A program made the translations under genes and the position numbers. Shown in pieces: positions 11,338-24,297 of a stretch of DNA of 64,000 bases. How positions within the stretch are numbered: the first letter of the stretch is position 1; every line of letters starts with the position of its first letter. Where the stretch lies: positions 223,642,501-223,706,500 of the forward strand of contig NC_092338.1 of assembly GCF_046630445.1 (NCBI RefSeq), in the 5' to 3' direction. This DNA is from Rutidosis leptorrhynchoides. Lineage: Eukaryota > Streptophyta > Magnoliopsida > Asterales > Asteraceae. The notes under the pieces were generated by a model that was not told the DNA's origin, made no database searches, and saw nothing but the letters and a program-made list of their open reading frames with translations.

Positions 11338-11554
11338 TCATCATTCCGGGACAACTTAGGATATGATAAATTTGCCATCATTCCGGGAAAACTTCGGACA
11401 TGATAAATTCGCCATCATTCCGGGAAAACATCGGACATGATAAATTCGCCATCATGCCGGGAAAACATCGGACATGATAAATTTGCCATTATTCCGGGAA
11501 AACATCGGACATGATAAATTCGCCATCATTCCGTGAAAACATCGGACATGATAA
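11338..11554. repeat. 37-bp minisatellite, six copies, in LTR B
   Basis: Units start near 11338, 11375, 11412, 11449, 11486 and 11523, each containing ATCATTCCGGGA and GGACATGATAAA. LTR A and the Tekay LTRs have one copy of this block, so B has expanded it locally. Confidence 0.9.
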
Positions 11555-12328
11555 AAAGGGCACATTCGATTTCGATAATTCAATCATAGAATGTAGTTTC
11601 GATTACTTGTGTCTATTTCGTAAAACAGTTATAAAAGTATTTCATGTATTCGCAGTTCAAAATATATTTCAAAAACATTTAATAAAGCAGTTATAAAAAC
11701 AGCGCATGTATTCTCAGTCCCAAAAATGTAAAGAGTAAAAGGGAATCAAATGAACTCACCATACTGTATTTTGTAGTAAAAATACATATGACGACATTGA
11801 ACAATTGTAGGGTTAACCTCGGATTCACAAACCTATATCAAGTTTATATATTAACACGTATACTTCTAATCGAACAACTAAATTTACATATAATCAGTGA
11901 TATAATTGTTATTTAAATAAATTATATGTTTCATCAATAAGTAATTTAAATATTTCTATTTTATGTACTTTAACTAAATAATTAGTATTTATTATGATAT
12001 GTTAATTTAGATATGTTATATGTATTAACTATAGTACTATATAACTAAAAATCATTTGAGAAATTAATATTAATAATAATAAATAGAAAGTTGTATTATT
12101 TTAAAATGATAATATTAGTAAATATATTTGATAATGATAATAGTAATAATTATGATTCTAAGAATAATAATACTTATAATGATAATAATATTAGTAGTAA
12201 TATTGATAATAATAATAGTGATAGTTTTTAATGATAATAATACTTATAATAGTAATGAATATGATAATTTTAATACAAACACTTTTGTTAAATATAATCA
12301 TTGTAAAATTGATAATACTAATAATTGT

Positions 12329-12329
<1 letters not shown>

Positions 12330-12410
<81 letters not shown>
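12330..12410. repeat. (AAT)n microsatellite in LTR B
   Basis: About 27 units, at the position homologous to the TTA blocks of LTR A (5439-5930), next to the tRNA-like module. Confidence 0.9.
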
Positions 12411-12469
12411 GATAATAATAATAAAATTAATAATAGTAGCTACCTCTAAAAGAAAAGGCTTTAAAAAAT

Positions 12470-12541
12470 GCCATTGCCGGGACTCGAACCCGAGACCTCT
12501 CGCTTAACCCTAACACTCCAAACCGCCCCTCTGCTCCTTAA
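12470..12541 (-). other. tRNA-like Pol III module inside LTR B
   Basis: The minus strand carries GGGTTCGAGTCCC, a canonical B box. The A-box half is degraded. The stretch GGTTTGGAGTGTT matches the module in LTR A (GGTCTGGAGTGTT). It is tRNA-derived, not a functional tRNA. Confidence 0.55.
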
Positions 12542-15195
12542 TTTTCTAAAATACTTAGTACACTAAATGTTTTAGACTCGAATTTTCCTGCTTTATTCCA
12601 TGTTTACTAGTCCACTAAAATGATCCACCTATTTGATTAAATGGATTAAAAAGCCTAATACAAATCAACAGATCACGGCCCAATCTTCCTTTGGCCTAAC
12701 AGAAATTCCATTTAAATCCCAATTGGCACAAGTAGCATCAAATACCCAAAAGGGTTACGGTTCCTGACTTTGTTTCGATTGAGCACAACAATAATTACGA
12801 TTTTTATCATCATCATCAAATATTACGGCTTCATCATCTTCCATCATGTTCTTCATCATAATCATTATCGTATTAGTAATCATCATCAAGTCTCATCGTT
12901 ATCATCATAACATTAACAAGCACAAAATCATAAACATAATCGGGTAGCAGCAAAAGGCTTCATCATCATCTAATTAATTTCATTATCAAACCCAATCGTG
13001 ATTATCATATCTATCATCGCGTTCATTTAGTTTCGCCACCTTCATCATCGTAACAGGAGCACAGAAGCAGGTATAGCAGTTTGATCCTACCGTTGTCGAG
13101 CAAATACCAGGAAGATAGAAAGATAGGTTTGCAAAACGGGTCAAGCTTTTATGGCTGTAAAGTCCTAAAACTAACTTGATCTCGCAGCCCACAACATGTA
13201 ATTACAGCGGCCCCATTTCCCAACTAAATGAATCCAAAATGTTCGTGTCTTTTTGGTTCTCACTCAACCAATTGAAAAAGGTAATAGCTAGATATCATAT
13301 GTAATTACACGCCATTTTATGTGTCCGTATTGTTGACCAAATAAGATAAAGACACATGCACCCTTTTATTTCATGTACACCTCATCCCCACATGATCATT
13401 CCCACTATCTATATCCACTGTAATATAAGGATTTAATGACAAAAAGGTTACCTAATCGACCAGCTGTACTCGACCATGATTCACGAGATTTATCCCACCA
13501 ACTTTGTATTATTATTAATAGCATCTTTGATATAGATAAAGAAAGAAGGCACATGGGTATCGTGGGGTAATATAATATCGAGTAGGAGCATGTGGGTTTT
13601 ATTTATGTTAACTTTGTCTGCCATAAGTAAAAAAAACGCATGGTAGTATCATCTATTTATTTGCAAGTGGTTTTGTGGTTGTCTCGGTCCACCTCAAAAA
13701 CTAAAACAACAGTAGTACAACGATAGCAAGAATAAGGGTAACCCAGCTATAGCAGCGTATTCATCTTACATCCCTTTCGCGTTTTAAAATTAAAACAGAA
13801 ACTGCATAAGTTGTAGGTGGTGGTGTTTGATCGTGATTAAATAGAAAACATTATAGCCGTCTTATTTAAATGGTGTTGGAGGTCTTCGAGTACAAATAGG
13901 AACACAAAGCAATGTGTGAAGTTGGTGGTTCGTGGGGTGGTTGTAGGGTGTTATTGGTTTGTGGTTGCTTCGAATTAACACAGGCAAATGATTGTATGTT
14001 CACGCATATAAAGAGGAGAGAGAGAAGAGAGATGGTGGTTGATAGCATTCGATGATGGTGTTTATTAGTCATCAAAGGGAGTTAATTGGGTTATTTTGAT
14101 CCTTCATAACCAAACAGCAGCATTAGTACTCGATATTGATAACTGATTTGGTTTGGAGCAGGTGCTTAACAAGAACAATATAGAAGTGGTAGTGGTGTTG
14201 GTGATTGAGATGATGTGGTGGTTCTCGGTTAGCACAACAACCAGAGAATAATCAGTGGCAGTTTGGTTTCAAGTGGTGTTTGTTAGAAGGTAAATGATGT
14301 TGTGGGTGATGGTTATGGTGGTTCGTAAGTGAAGGATGAAGATAGATAGAATTTGTTGATATATATCTTCGTATATATCTCCTAGATAGATAGTGAAAGG
14401 AATAGATAGTTAAAGGAAACAATATCTAAATTATCAACAGTAATATGCATTCAGTGGGAGGCAAGAAATCACGAGTAGAGCAGAGAAAAGATGAAACTGA
14501 TATAGATAGATAACCTAATATGCACCTTTATCTATTTTTATATATATGTAGAACTTAATGATTTTTGTTTGATTAATTGTACGTAAAATTCAATTGAAAA
14601 GTGAGCAAGGAAAAGTGAATAAGAAAAAGAAAGGAAACAGAAAGTGTCATTTAGTGGAAGAATAGAATACAAAAAAAAAATGTCCAAATTTTAACACTGG
14701 TAATAATTCGAAGTAAACAGGATTGGAATAATAATAATAGTATAATACCTATGATTTAACTTGTAATTACAATTCATTAATTATGTAATACTTAATAATT
14801 ATATCATATGTTACATGATAATATTTATTGAATATTTAATTACAAATTAATAACTATCGATAGTAATCATATATATATAGACAATAATATCATATGTACC
14901 TTTATATATATTCTTTTTAATAGGAACTTAATTATTATATTTATTATTTTACATTTTTAATTCTAATTAACTAAAAGTATGTTATTAATTCAAAATATTA
15001 TATATACACTTATATATATATATTGCATATTTGAAATACACAATTGTTCGTGGATCGTCGGGAATAGTCAAAGGCCAAATGAATTCATGAAATTGTTCAA
15101 AAATTTTGAGATTCAATTAAATAGACTTTGCTTATCGTGTCGAAATCATACAAAGATTAAGTTTAAATTTGGTCAGAAATTCCCGGGTCGTCACA

Positions 15196-15350
15196 CATTT
15201 GGTAATTACGAAGGCAATGCAAAAAGAATCAGCGAAAACGGAATTAAAACGAGGAATTTTAGAGCGAAAATGGCCTACCATAAGCCCAAATAAACGGCCT
15301 ACCCTACAATAAACGGCCTACCAGAAGCCCAAATAAATGGCCTGCCACAC
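15196..15350. other. Short spacer between LTR B and truncated Tekay element 1
   Basis: 155 bp with three degenerate copies of a GGCCTACC/AAGCCCAAATAAA unit. No gene. The first five bases (TTTGG) would be B's target duplication, but the other copy is outside the window. Confidence 0.5.
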
Positions 15351-18300
15351 TAATTTAGATTGTCTATCAAAGACAATCTCCTCAAATAAATAAGTTTTTA
15401 CACAAACTATTACAATATGATCAAATATATTACAACAAATACTCCGAATGCAAGTTTAAACAATATAAACAATTATGCCAACTCCAAATCTTGATCTTGG
15501 GTTGGCATGCGACAGCGGAAGCGTTTTTAATATTCACCTGAGAATAAACATGCTTAAAACGTCAACAAAAATGTTGGTGAGTCATAGGTTTAATTTCTAT
15601 ATAATAATCATAACATTTAATAAGCCATAAGATTTCATTTAATTAAATGCGCAAGATCATTACAACTGCAAAAATCATTCATACGATGAGTCACCTGGTA
15701 ACCAATCTTAACATAGAGCGTTTAAGATATCTGTCATCATACATTCCACTATTCAAATGTATGACAAGAACCCTTTGAAGTACTAAAGCATTTCCACTAT
15801 TCGAAAATGGGGGTGGTTGGTGCCCGTAGATCTACCTTTAGGATTCATGTCAATTAGTGTTTTTCACTAATTCTTAGGTTACCAAGCATAATAATAATAA
15901 GTACAGATATTCGGCATAACAAAACAGTCGTAGAATGTAGTTTCATGAACTTGTGCTTATTTTGTAAAACATTTATAAATTTGCATGTATTCTCATCCCA
16001 AAATAATTAAGATAGTAAAAATGGGACTATAACTCACTTTCACAGATTACTAATTCGTCGAGAATTAGACTTAGCCACGGGTTGATTTATGAACCTATAA
16101 CAATATATACATATATTAAAATATGATCGAAATATATTCACAATATTTTCTTTATTACGTGTTGATGATTTTAGTTGTCCAGTTAGCAGTCCAATGTTAG
16201 TAGTCCATAATTTGTCGTACATGAATAACTTAATATATATCTTGAATCAATCCACGACCCAGTGTATACATATCTCAGTATTGATCACAACTCAAACTAT
16301 ATATATATTTTGGAATCAACCTCAACCCTGTTTAGCTAACTCCAACATTTGCATATAGAGTGTCTATGGTTGTTCCGCAATATATATATAGATGGGTCGA
16401 CATGATAGGTCAAAACATTGTATACGTGTCTATGGTATCTCAAGATTACATAATATACAATATAAGTTGTTTAAGTTATGGTTGGAATAGATTTCTTACA
16501 AATTTTCACGTAGCTAAAATGAGTAGTTTTTACCAATTTTGTTTGACGCGTCATTTCTTCATTTCAAATCCGTTTTGAGTGATTTAAGCGGATACGGTTT
16601 CATATTGAACTTAACTTTATGAAACTAAATAGAAAAAGTATAGGTTTATAGTCGGAAATATAAGTTACAAGTCGTTTTTGAAAGAGGTAGTCATTTCCGT
16701 CGAAAGAACGACATCTTGATGACTATTTTGAAAAACATACTTTCACTTTGAGTTTAACCATGATTTTTGGATATAGTTTCATATTCATAAGAAAAATCAT
16801 TTTCCCAGAAGTATAGCTTTTAAATCAAAGTTTTTCATAGTTTTTAATTATCCAAACCAAAACAGCCCCCGGTTGTACTACGACGGCGTATATCCGGTTT
16901 TACGGTGTTCTTCGTGTTTCCAGGTTTTAAATCATTAAGTTAGCATATCATATAGATATAGAACATGTGTTTAATTGATTTTAAAAGTTAAGTTAGAAGG
17001 ATTAACTTTATTTGCGAACAAGTTTAGAATTAACTAAACTATGTTCTAATGATTACAAGTTTAGCTCTTCGAATAAGATAGTTTTATATGGATGAATTGA
17101 ATGATGTTATGAACATCATTACTACCTCAAGTTTTCTGGATAAACCTACTGGAAATGAGAAAAATAGATCTAGCTTCAAAGGATCCTTGGATGGCTTGAA
17201 AGTTCTTGAAGTAGAATCATGACACGAAAACAAGTTCAAGTAAGATTTCCACTTGAAATAAGATTGTTATAGTTATAGAAATTGAATCAAAGTTTGAATA
17301 TGAATATTACCTTGAATAAGAAAGATAAACTAATATAAATAACAAAGGTTTCTTGATCTTAGATGATGAGTTGGAATGGATTATAAAGCTTGGAAGTAGT
17401 CATGAAGACTTGATATGATTCTTGAAGTGTTCTTGAAAGATGGTTGTTTTTATGATGATTAAAGCTTGTAATTGAAGCTAAAAGATGGTGAAAATACTTG
17501 GAGATGATCAAGTATGATGTTAGGAGTATTTTGAGAGACAAATTGGAGTGTAAGTATGAGAAAATGGAGTGAAGAAATGGTGTGCATTCATGAATACGTT
17601 TTTTACATTTTATAAAGAAAAAAAGATACTTAAGTTTGTTTTCTTGCTAAATAATTCATGCAAGTTGACAAACGATGGTTCCCACATGATCCTTAATCAT
17701 TTAAGGCTGCCAAGGAGCAGATTTTTATTAGTATAGATGAATAGTAAATACATCTAGAAGCTGCGTATAATACGAGTACAATACCATACATGTACGAGTA
17801 GAATTTTTGATGAAAATGAATGAGAATGTAATTGTAAGCATTTTTGTTAACTAGAAGTACTTTGATATGTGTCTTGAAGTCTTTCAAAAGTGTATAAATA
17901 CATCACAATACATTACATGTATATATATTTAACTGAGTCGTTAAGTCATCGTTAGTCGTTACATGTAAGTGTTGTTTCGAAACCTTTAGGTTAAGGACCT
18001 TGTTAAATGTAATTAATCCCATTGTTATTATATCTAATGGGATGTTAAATTGTTATATTATCATGATAACATAGTGTGTTAATATATCTTAATACGATAT
18101 ATAAATATTAAGACGTTATTACAACGATAATCGTTACGTATATATGTATATAGTCTTGAAGTCTTTAAGTTAGTAATCTCAATTAATGTATATAACCAAT
18201 TGTTATTATATGTAATGAGATACTTAAATATCATTTCATCAAATCATAAGTATATATATATATATCTCCATATATACATCATTATATAATTATTTCGAGT

Positions 18301-18463
18301 TATGACGTTCGTGAATCGTCAGACAAACTGGGTGTTCAAACATTTGTATAAAATTCATTTCAAATAACCAAATCTTAATGAGTTTGATTTCTTAACATGT
18401 TGGAAACATTTAATTATGTAAATATTAATCTTATATATTAGCGGAAAAATCCGGGTCATTACA
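15351..18463 (-). repeat. 3' LTR of element 1, truncated
   Basis: Homologous to 24448-27591 throughout and abruptly different left of 15351. It keeps the hairpin (15563-15576), the U3 motif (18307-18318) and the palindrome AACGATAATCGTT (18123-18135). Confidence 0.88.
15563..15576 (-). promoter_or_regulatory. Conserved LTR hairpin, element 1, 3' LTR
   Basis: CAACA/TGTTG stem around a four-base T loop; the 5' LTR has the same at 24660-24673. Confidence 0.6.
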
Positions 18464-18476
18464 TTATACACCCGTT
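18464..18476 (-). promoter_or_regulatory. Degenerate polypurine tract of element 1
   Basis: Minus strand AACGGGTGTATAA against the LTR start TGTAATGACCCGG. The purine run is eroded compared with AACGGGTAGGTAC in elements A and 2. Confidence 0.6.
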
Positions 18477-18514
18477 AAATTAAATTTCATCCTGAAATTT
18501 GGAATAATACCTAG

Positions 18515-21500
18515 TTAACGTGCGATATCGGGAAACAAATGTGGGTACTTCAGCTTCATTTGGTCTTCTCATTCCCAAGTAAATTCAGGTCCTCTACGAG
18601 CATTCTATCGAACCTTAACAATTGGTATCTTATTTTGTTTGAGTCGTTTGACCTCACGATCCATAATTTCGACGGGTTCTTCGACGAAATTTAGTTTCTC
18701 GTCAATCTTAATTTCGTCTAAAGGGATAATGAAATCTTCGGTAGCTAGGCATTTCTTCAGGTTCGAAACATGAAAGGTGTTGTGAATCTTTTCTAATTGT
18801 GGAGGTAGCTCAAGTCGATAGGCCACCGGCCCAATGCGTTTTTCAATCTTGAATGGCCCAATGTATCTTGGGCTCAATTTTCCCCACTTTCCAAAACGAA
18901 TAACACCTTTCCAAGGTGATACCTTAAGCATAACCATATCACCCTCCTCAAACTCTAAAGGTTTTCTCCTAACATCTGCATAGCTCTTTTATTGACTCCG
19001 GGTTGTTTTCAATCGTTGATGAATCTGAAAGATTTTATCGGTGGTTTCTTGGATAATTTCTGGACCTGTAATCTATTTATCCCCCACATCACTCCAACAA
19101 ATTGGAGACCTTCACTTCCTACCATAAAGTGCCACGAATGGTGCCGCCTCAATACTAGAATGGTAGCTGTTGTTGTAGGAAAACTTAGCTAACGGTAGAT
19201 GTCGATCCCAACTGCTTCCAAAATCAATAACACATGCTCGTAGCATGTCTTCGAGTATCTGAATCATCCTTTCACTCTGCCCATCAGTTTGTGGATGACA
19301 TGCAGTACTTAAATCTAGACGAGTTCCCAACGCTTCATGTAATGCCTGCCAGAATCTAGAAGTAAATCTGCTATCACGATCAGAGATAATAGAGATTGGT
19401 ATACCATGTCTAGAAACAACTTCTTTCAGATATAATCATGCTAATTTCTCTATACCATCCTCTTCTTTTATTGGCAGAAAGTGTGCTGACTTAGTAAGAC
19501 GATCGACTATTACCCAAATCATATCATAACCACCTGAGGTTCTCGGTAACATAGCAATGAAATCCATGGTAATGTTTTCCCATTTCCATTCTGGGATTTC
19601 AGGTTGTTGGAGTAGACCCGATGGTTTCTGATGCTCAGCTTTGACTTTAGAACAAGTCAAACATGCTCCTACATATATGGCTATATCGGCCTTCATTCCT
19701 GGCCACCAAAAGTTTCTCTTGAGGTCTTGGTACATTTTTCCCACTCCGGGATGTATTGAATATCTGGTTTTATGTGCTTCATCTAGTACCACTTTCCTCA
19801 AATCCCCATTCTTTGGTACCCAAATTCTTTCAGTTAAATACCTGGTTCTGTCTTTCCGAATATTAAGCTGTTTTTCTAATCCTTTGGGTATTTCCCTTCC
19901 AAAAATTCCTTCCTTCAAAACCTCCTGTTGTGCCTCTTTTATTCGAGTAGTAAGATTAGTATGAATAATCATGTTCATAGCTTTTACTCGAATAGGTTCT
20001 CTTTCCTTTCGACTCAAGGCATCGGCTACCACATTTGCTTCCCCGGGTGGTAACGAATTTCACAATCATAATCATTTAGCAGCTCAACCCATCTACGCTG
20101 CCTCATGTTTAGTTGCTTTTGATTTAAAATATGTTGGAGACTCTTGTGGTCGGTGTATACGATAAACTTCACCCCATATAGATAATGCCTCCACATCTTT
20201 AATGCAAAAACAACGGCGCCCAATTCCAGATCGTGTGTGGTGTAGTTTTGTTCATGAATTTTGAGTTGTCGAGAAGCATATGCAATCACCTTCTTCCATT
20301 GCATAAGAACACACCCAAAACCCATTCTTGATGCGTCACAGTAGATAACGAAATCTTCCATTTCGTCAGGTAACAATAAAATAGGTGCCGTAGTCAACTT
20401 CTTTTTCAACAATTGGAAGGCACCCTCTTGTTCGGAAGTCCATTCATACTTCTTCCCCTTATGTGTCAAGGCAGTTAAAGGTTTGGCTACTCGGGAGAAA
20501 TCTTGAATAAATCTCCTATAATAACCTGCTAAACCCAAAAATTGACGTATTTGCGTTGGAGTTTTCGGGGTTTTCCAATTTTTGATGGATTCGATCTTGG
20601 CGGGATCAACTTTGATTCCATTACTACTGACTACGTGACCAAGAAATTGTACATCATTTAACCAAAAAGCACATTTAGAGAACTTAGCATAAAGTTGCTC
20701 TTTTCTTAACAACTCTAACACAAGTCTCAAGTGTTGTTCGTGTTCTTGGTTATTCTTCAAATAAATAAGGATGTCATCAATAAAGACAATAACAAACTTA
20801 TCTAAATATGGACTACATACTCGGTGCATGAGATCCATGAAAACTGCGGGTGCATTAGTTAGACCGAATGGCATAACCATGAATTCGTAATGGCCATAAC
20901 GAGTTCTGAAGGATGTTTTTGGTATATCGGCTTCTTTAACTCTCAGTTGATGATAACCCGACCTTAAGTCGATTTTGGAGTATACGCTCGAACCTTGGAG
21001 TTGATCAAATAGGTCGTCGATTCGGGGTAAAGGGTAACGGTTTTTGATGGTTACTTTGTTCAGCTCACGGTAATCGATACACATGCGAAAAGACCCATCT
21101 TTCTTTTTAACGAACAAAATTGGAGCTCCCCATGGTGACGTACTCGGTCGGATAAAACCACGTTCTAATAATTCTTGTAGCTGACTTTGTAATTATTTCA
21201 TTTCGGTGGGCGCAAGTCTATATGGAGTACGAGCTATTGGTGCGGCTCCTGGTACAAGATCTATTTGGAATTCAATGGATTGGTGTGGAGGTAGTCCCGG
21301 TAATTCGTCCGGAAACACCTCAGGAAATTCTCTTGCAACGGGAACGTCATCGATTTTCTTTTCTTCTTTTTCAACCTTCTCAACGTGTGCTAGTACGGCA
21401 TAGCAACCTTTTCTTATTAGTTTGCGCGCCTTCAAACTACTAATAAGATTTAATTTGGCATTACCCTTTTCTCCATACACCATTAAGGGTAATCCGTCTT

Positions 21501-22161
21501 TTCTCGGAATGTGAATCGCCTTCTCATGACAAACAACTTCTGCTTTCACCTTGGACATCCAGTCCATTCCAATAATTACGTCGAAGCTTCCCAATTCCAC
21601 CGGTATTAAATCAATTGCAAACGTTTCGTTAACTAAACTAATTTTTCGATTTCGGCAAATTTTATCAACCTTAATTAGTTTACCGTTTGCTACTTCAACT
21701 ATACACTTTTTATCCAAAGGCGTTAACGGGCAATTTAATTTGGCACAAAATTCTCTACTCATATAACTTCTATCGGCACCCGAATCAAATAAAACATAAG
21801 CAGATGTATTGTTGATAAGAAACGTACCCGTAACAAGCTCCGGGTCTTCCTGTGCTTTCTCCCCATTAATGTTGAAGGCTCTCCCACGGGCTTGCCTATT
21901 TTCATTCCTGCACTGGTTTATGGTATGGCCCGGTTTCCCACATCCATAGCAAACAACACCGTTATTATTTGTTCCGGCATTATTTACTCCTTTGTTTCTA
22001 TTTGGTTCGTAGACTTCACACTTTGCCGCAATATGGCCATTCCTATTACACTTGGTACATAATTCTCTACAAAACCATTCCGAATGAAACGTATCACACC
22101 TGCGGTATATAGTTCTTTGCCTTTTGTTATCGTTGTCATTGTTGTTGTTGTTGTTGTTGTT

Positions 22162-22248
<87 letters not shown>

Positions 22249-23184
22249 ATTAGGGTTATTGTTGTTGAGTCGTTTGTTGTTGTTATTGTTGTGATTGGGA
22301 TTGTTGTTGTTGTTATTATTATTGGGATGGTTGTTGCGGTTATTGTTACGGTTGTTGTTGCGATTATTGTTGTTGTTGGGGTGGTTGCGATTGTTGTTGT
22401 AGTTGTTGTTTTGATTGTTCTTCTTGTACTAATGACCCTGATCACTGCTTTCCTCCCACTTTCTTTTTCCCTGTTTCGTTATGGCCTCCTCGGTCGCTTC
22501 TTTCTTTATCCTTCCTGTAATTTGGCTTATCAATTTGTGGGCTATACGGCTCGCTTTCTGCATTGTTGCAGGGTCGTTAGCACCTACATGCTCTTGTATT
22601 CGTTCCGACAACCCTTTTATGAATGCTTCAATTTTTGCTTCTTCGTCCTCAAATGCTCCAGGACACATTAAAGCCAGTTCATTGAAACGTCGCTCGTAGG
22701 TAGTGACATCTAACCATTGGGTTGTCAGTGCTTTAAGCTCTGCCTTGAGCTTGTTGATTTCAGTTCTGGGACGGTACTCTTCCGTCATCATGTACTTGAA
22801 AGTGAACCATGGAAGTGCGTAGGCGGTATTCTGTCCTACGTAATCCATGTAGGTATTCCACCATATCAAAGCAGTACCCCTGAAAGTATGTGTGGCATAC
22901 TTAACTTTATCCTCTTCTGCGTAGTTACTGATTGCGAACACGGCTTCAACCGTCTATGTCAACCGCTTTAGTCCAACGGGTCCTTCAGTTCCTTCAAACT
23001 CATTGGGTTTGCAGGCCATAAAAGCTTTGTAGGAACATCCTACCCAGTTGCCATTGTTTCCTCCACTGCTGGAACCCGATTGGTTATTGTTGTTCATTGC
23101 ATTCACCACTGCAGCCATATTTGCAGCGAAAGCTTGAAGTTCTTCTGTGTTCAATTGTTGTTGTCTAGTAGCTGGAGGAGCCAT
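18515..23184 (-). pseudogene. Gag-pol of Tekay element 1, multiply disabled
   Basis: Gag, protease (SGAD site near 21780), reverse transcriptase ([10 protein letters not shown]), RNase H, zinc-binding integrase and chromodomain are all recognisable by comparison with 34738-39309 of element 2. The reading is broken at least eight times: stops near 22954, 22430, 21193, 19434, 19110, 18602 and 18560, and a one-base deletion near 20032 at the RNase H/integrase junction. Several stops are CGA to TGA or TGG to TAG, as expected from deamination of methylated cytosine. The open pieces are 22429-22941 (gag), 21193-21762 (protease), 20026-21117 (RT/RNase H) and 19436-20032 (integrase). The start is the ATG of MAPPATRQQ. 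Not functional. Confidence 0.9.
22137..22260. repeat. (GTT)n tract within gag of element 1
   Basis: In the gag frame (minus, AAC repeats) it encodes poly-asparagine, matching the Asn-rich stretch at residues 264-315 of the element 2 polyprotein. Other frames give spurious Thr- or Val-rich ORFs. Confidence 0.85.
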
Positions 23185-23617
23185 TTCCTTCAAAAATAGC
23201 CGACTGAGTTAATCATATAGAATTTTAGAAGTAGCCAAAAAGTATTTTGTAGCTTGATATAAACTTATTATTATAAAAGCCTTTTCTTCATATTAGCGTT
23301 TTATAACTATAATAATGTTCATACTTAGCAGCTAACACACAAATTAACTACTAAAATTCTAATATGAAAAACTATGGTAAGTTATTACGTTACTACGTAA
23401 TAATAAGTTGTAATAATAATAATAAACCTTCCATGCTTATTCTTATTATTATACAATCATAAGGAAAATTACATTGCGAATTTTCTTACAAACTTAAACA
23501 CACAATATAATACATATTATACAATGCATGGAATACAGGATAGCTTCCGATGGTTCAAGAATGGCGAGATTTCTTAGATGTTGAAGTTGTTTCTTTCTCG
23601 GCCAAATGTTTAGATTT

Positions 23618-24091
23618 TCATTTGGATAGTTCTTTTTCCAATTCCTCCCAATTGGTTCTTTCGGCTAATTGTTTGGGAGCAAAACCAACAGTCGTTATAC
23701 GAGCGGTCATTTTATAAACTGGTCTCTTAGGTGGTTCAGGTGGATGATCACAAACATTTTGGGTCATAATAGGTTCATCGGGTTTGGGATCGGGTATAAC
23801 AGCCAAAGATTTTCCCAAATCACGTTGTGGTTCGGTAATTTCCACAACTTCTTCAGGATCCTCTTCTTCGGGTTCCTCTTCGGGATCTTCTTCTGGATCC
23901 TCTTCTGGAACCTCTACTGGCAATTGTGAATCTTCCCAATTTTCCCAACAATTTTCCACTTTAATGGTAGCACCAAAAGTTAACTTTTTCGTTGGTTCAT
24001 AAGTCGTATGCTTTGACTCAGCCTCCGAATCACTTGATAAGTAAATGAAATCTGAATCACTAGAGATGCTTATATGATCGGATGAAGTCAT
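23618..24091 (-). CDS. Acidic upstream ORF of Tekay element 1 (157 aa)
   Basis: An uninterrupted ORF between PBS and gag. It has a Ser/Asp-rich N-terminus (SISSDSD), then WEDSQLP, a Glu/Pro/Asp repeat of about 22 residues (61-82), VVEIT, and a basic C-terminal block KMTARI...LAERT at residues 127-146. Element 2's ORF at 40473-41087 has the same blocks in the same order, so this is a conserved extra gene of the lineage. It is still open although the neighbouring gag-pol is riddled with stops. No known domain is recognised. The composition suggests an intrinsically disordered, PEST-like protein. The start is supported by a conserved GATAGATG context. Confidence 0.65.
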   Translation of the reverse strand: MTSSDHISISSDSDFIYLSSDSEAESKHTTYEPTKKLTFGATIKVENCWENWEDSQLPVEVPEEDPEEDPEEEPEEEDPEEVVEITEPQRDLGKSLAVIPDPKPDEPIMTQNVCDHPPEPPKRPVYKMTARITTVGFAPKQLAERTNWEELEKELSK

Positions 24092-24201
24092 CTATCACAT
24101 AATAGCAGGCACGATAAGAGAATGATATATCTTATAATATTTATATGTTAATAATCTTATGTTTCCAACAATTATATTAAGCAATCATTTTTAAAATAAT
24201 T

Positions 24202-24231
24202 ACGGTCGAAGTCCAGACTCACTAATGCATC
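24202..24231 (-). promoter_or_regulatory. Conserved leader motif (element 1)
   Basis: Same motif as 10743-10773 and 41198-41228, with GACTTCGACCGT on the minus strand, between PBS and the acidic ORF. Confidence 0.6.
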
Positions 24232-24283
24232 AAAAATCAGTTAGACACACTAATGAAAAATTTTCTGATTCTCTAAGACCAAC

Positions 24284-24295
24284 GCTCGGATACCA
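24284..24295 (-). promoter_or_regulatory. Primer-binding site of element 1, one mismatch
   Basis: Minus strand TGGTATCCGAGC, one base away from the tRNA-Met complement seen in elements B and 2, two bases after the LTR. Confidence 0.75.
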
Positions 24296-24297
24296 AC

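Larger units (their letters stand above)
7523..15195 (-). mobile_element. Non-autonomous gypsy-like LTR retrotransposon B, 5' part
   Basis: On the minus strand: 5' LTR 10842-15195, primer-binding site 10828-10839, leader motif 10743-10773, two short gag-region ORFs (10287-10412 and 9979-10101), then internal DNA to 7523 where element A interrupts it. About 270 bp of internal sequence, the PPT and the 3' LTR are missing and should lie left of element A outside the window. The internal region is the inverted homologue of 1 to about 3250. No reverse transcriptase or integrase is present. It is probably cross-mobilised by Tekay-type elements with which it shares leader and LTR motifs (inference). 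Confidence 0.8.
10842..15195 (-). repeat. 5' LTR of element B (4354 bp)
   Basis: On the minus strand it begins TGTGACGACCCGGG at 15195 and ends GGGTTGCTTCA at 10842. It shares ends, U3 motif (15046-15057), tRNA-like module, TTA tract, R/U5 block and hairpin with LTR A. It is longer than A in the U3-proximal part (12541-15195) and carries a 37-bp minisatellite absent from A. An ORF with a signal-peptide-like start (13866-14075, minus) lies inside the LTR and has no supporting homology. Confidence 0.85.

Noticed and set aside
11338-11554. CRISPR-like array
   Set aside because: Units are direct tandem copies without unique spacers, in a plant LTR.
12128-12449. Asn- and Ile-rich ORFs in LTR B
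   Set aside because: Translations of an AAT microsatellite.
13866-14075. 69-aa ORF with a signal-peptide-like start in LTR B
   Set aside because: Inside an LTR, no recognised homology and no conservation in LTR A.
21984-22671. Thr-rich and Val-rich ORFs on both strands
   Set aside because: Off-frame readings of the AAC/GTT repeat that encodes poly-Asn in the gag frame.
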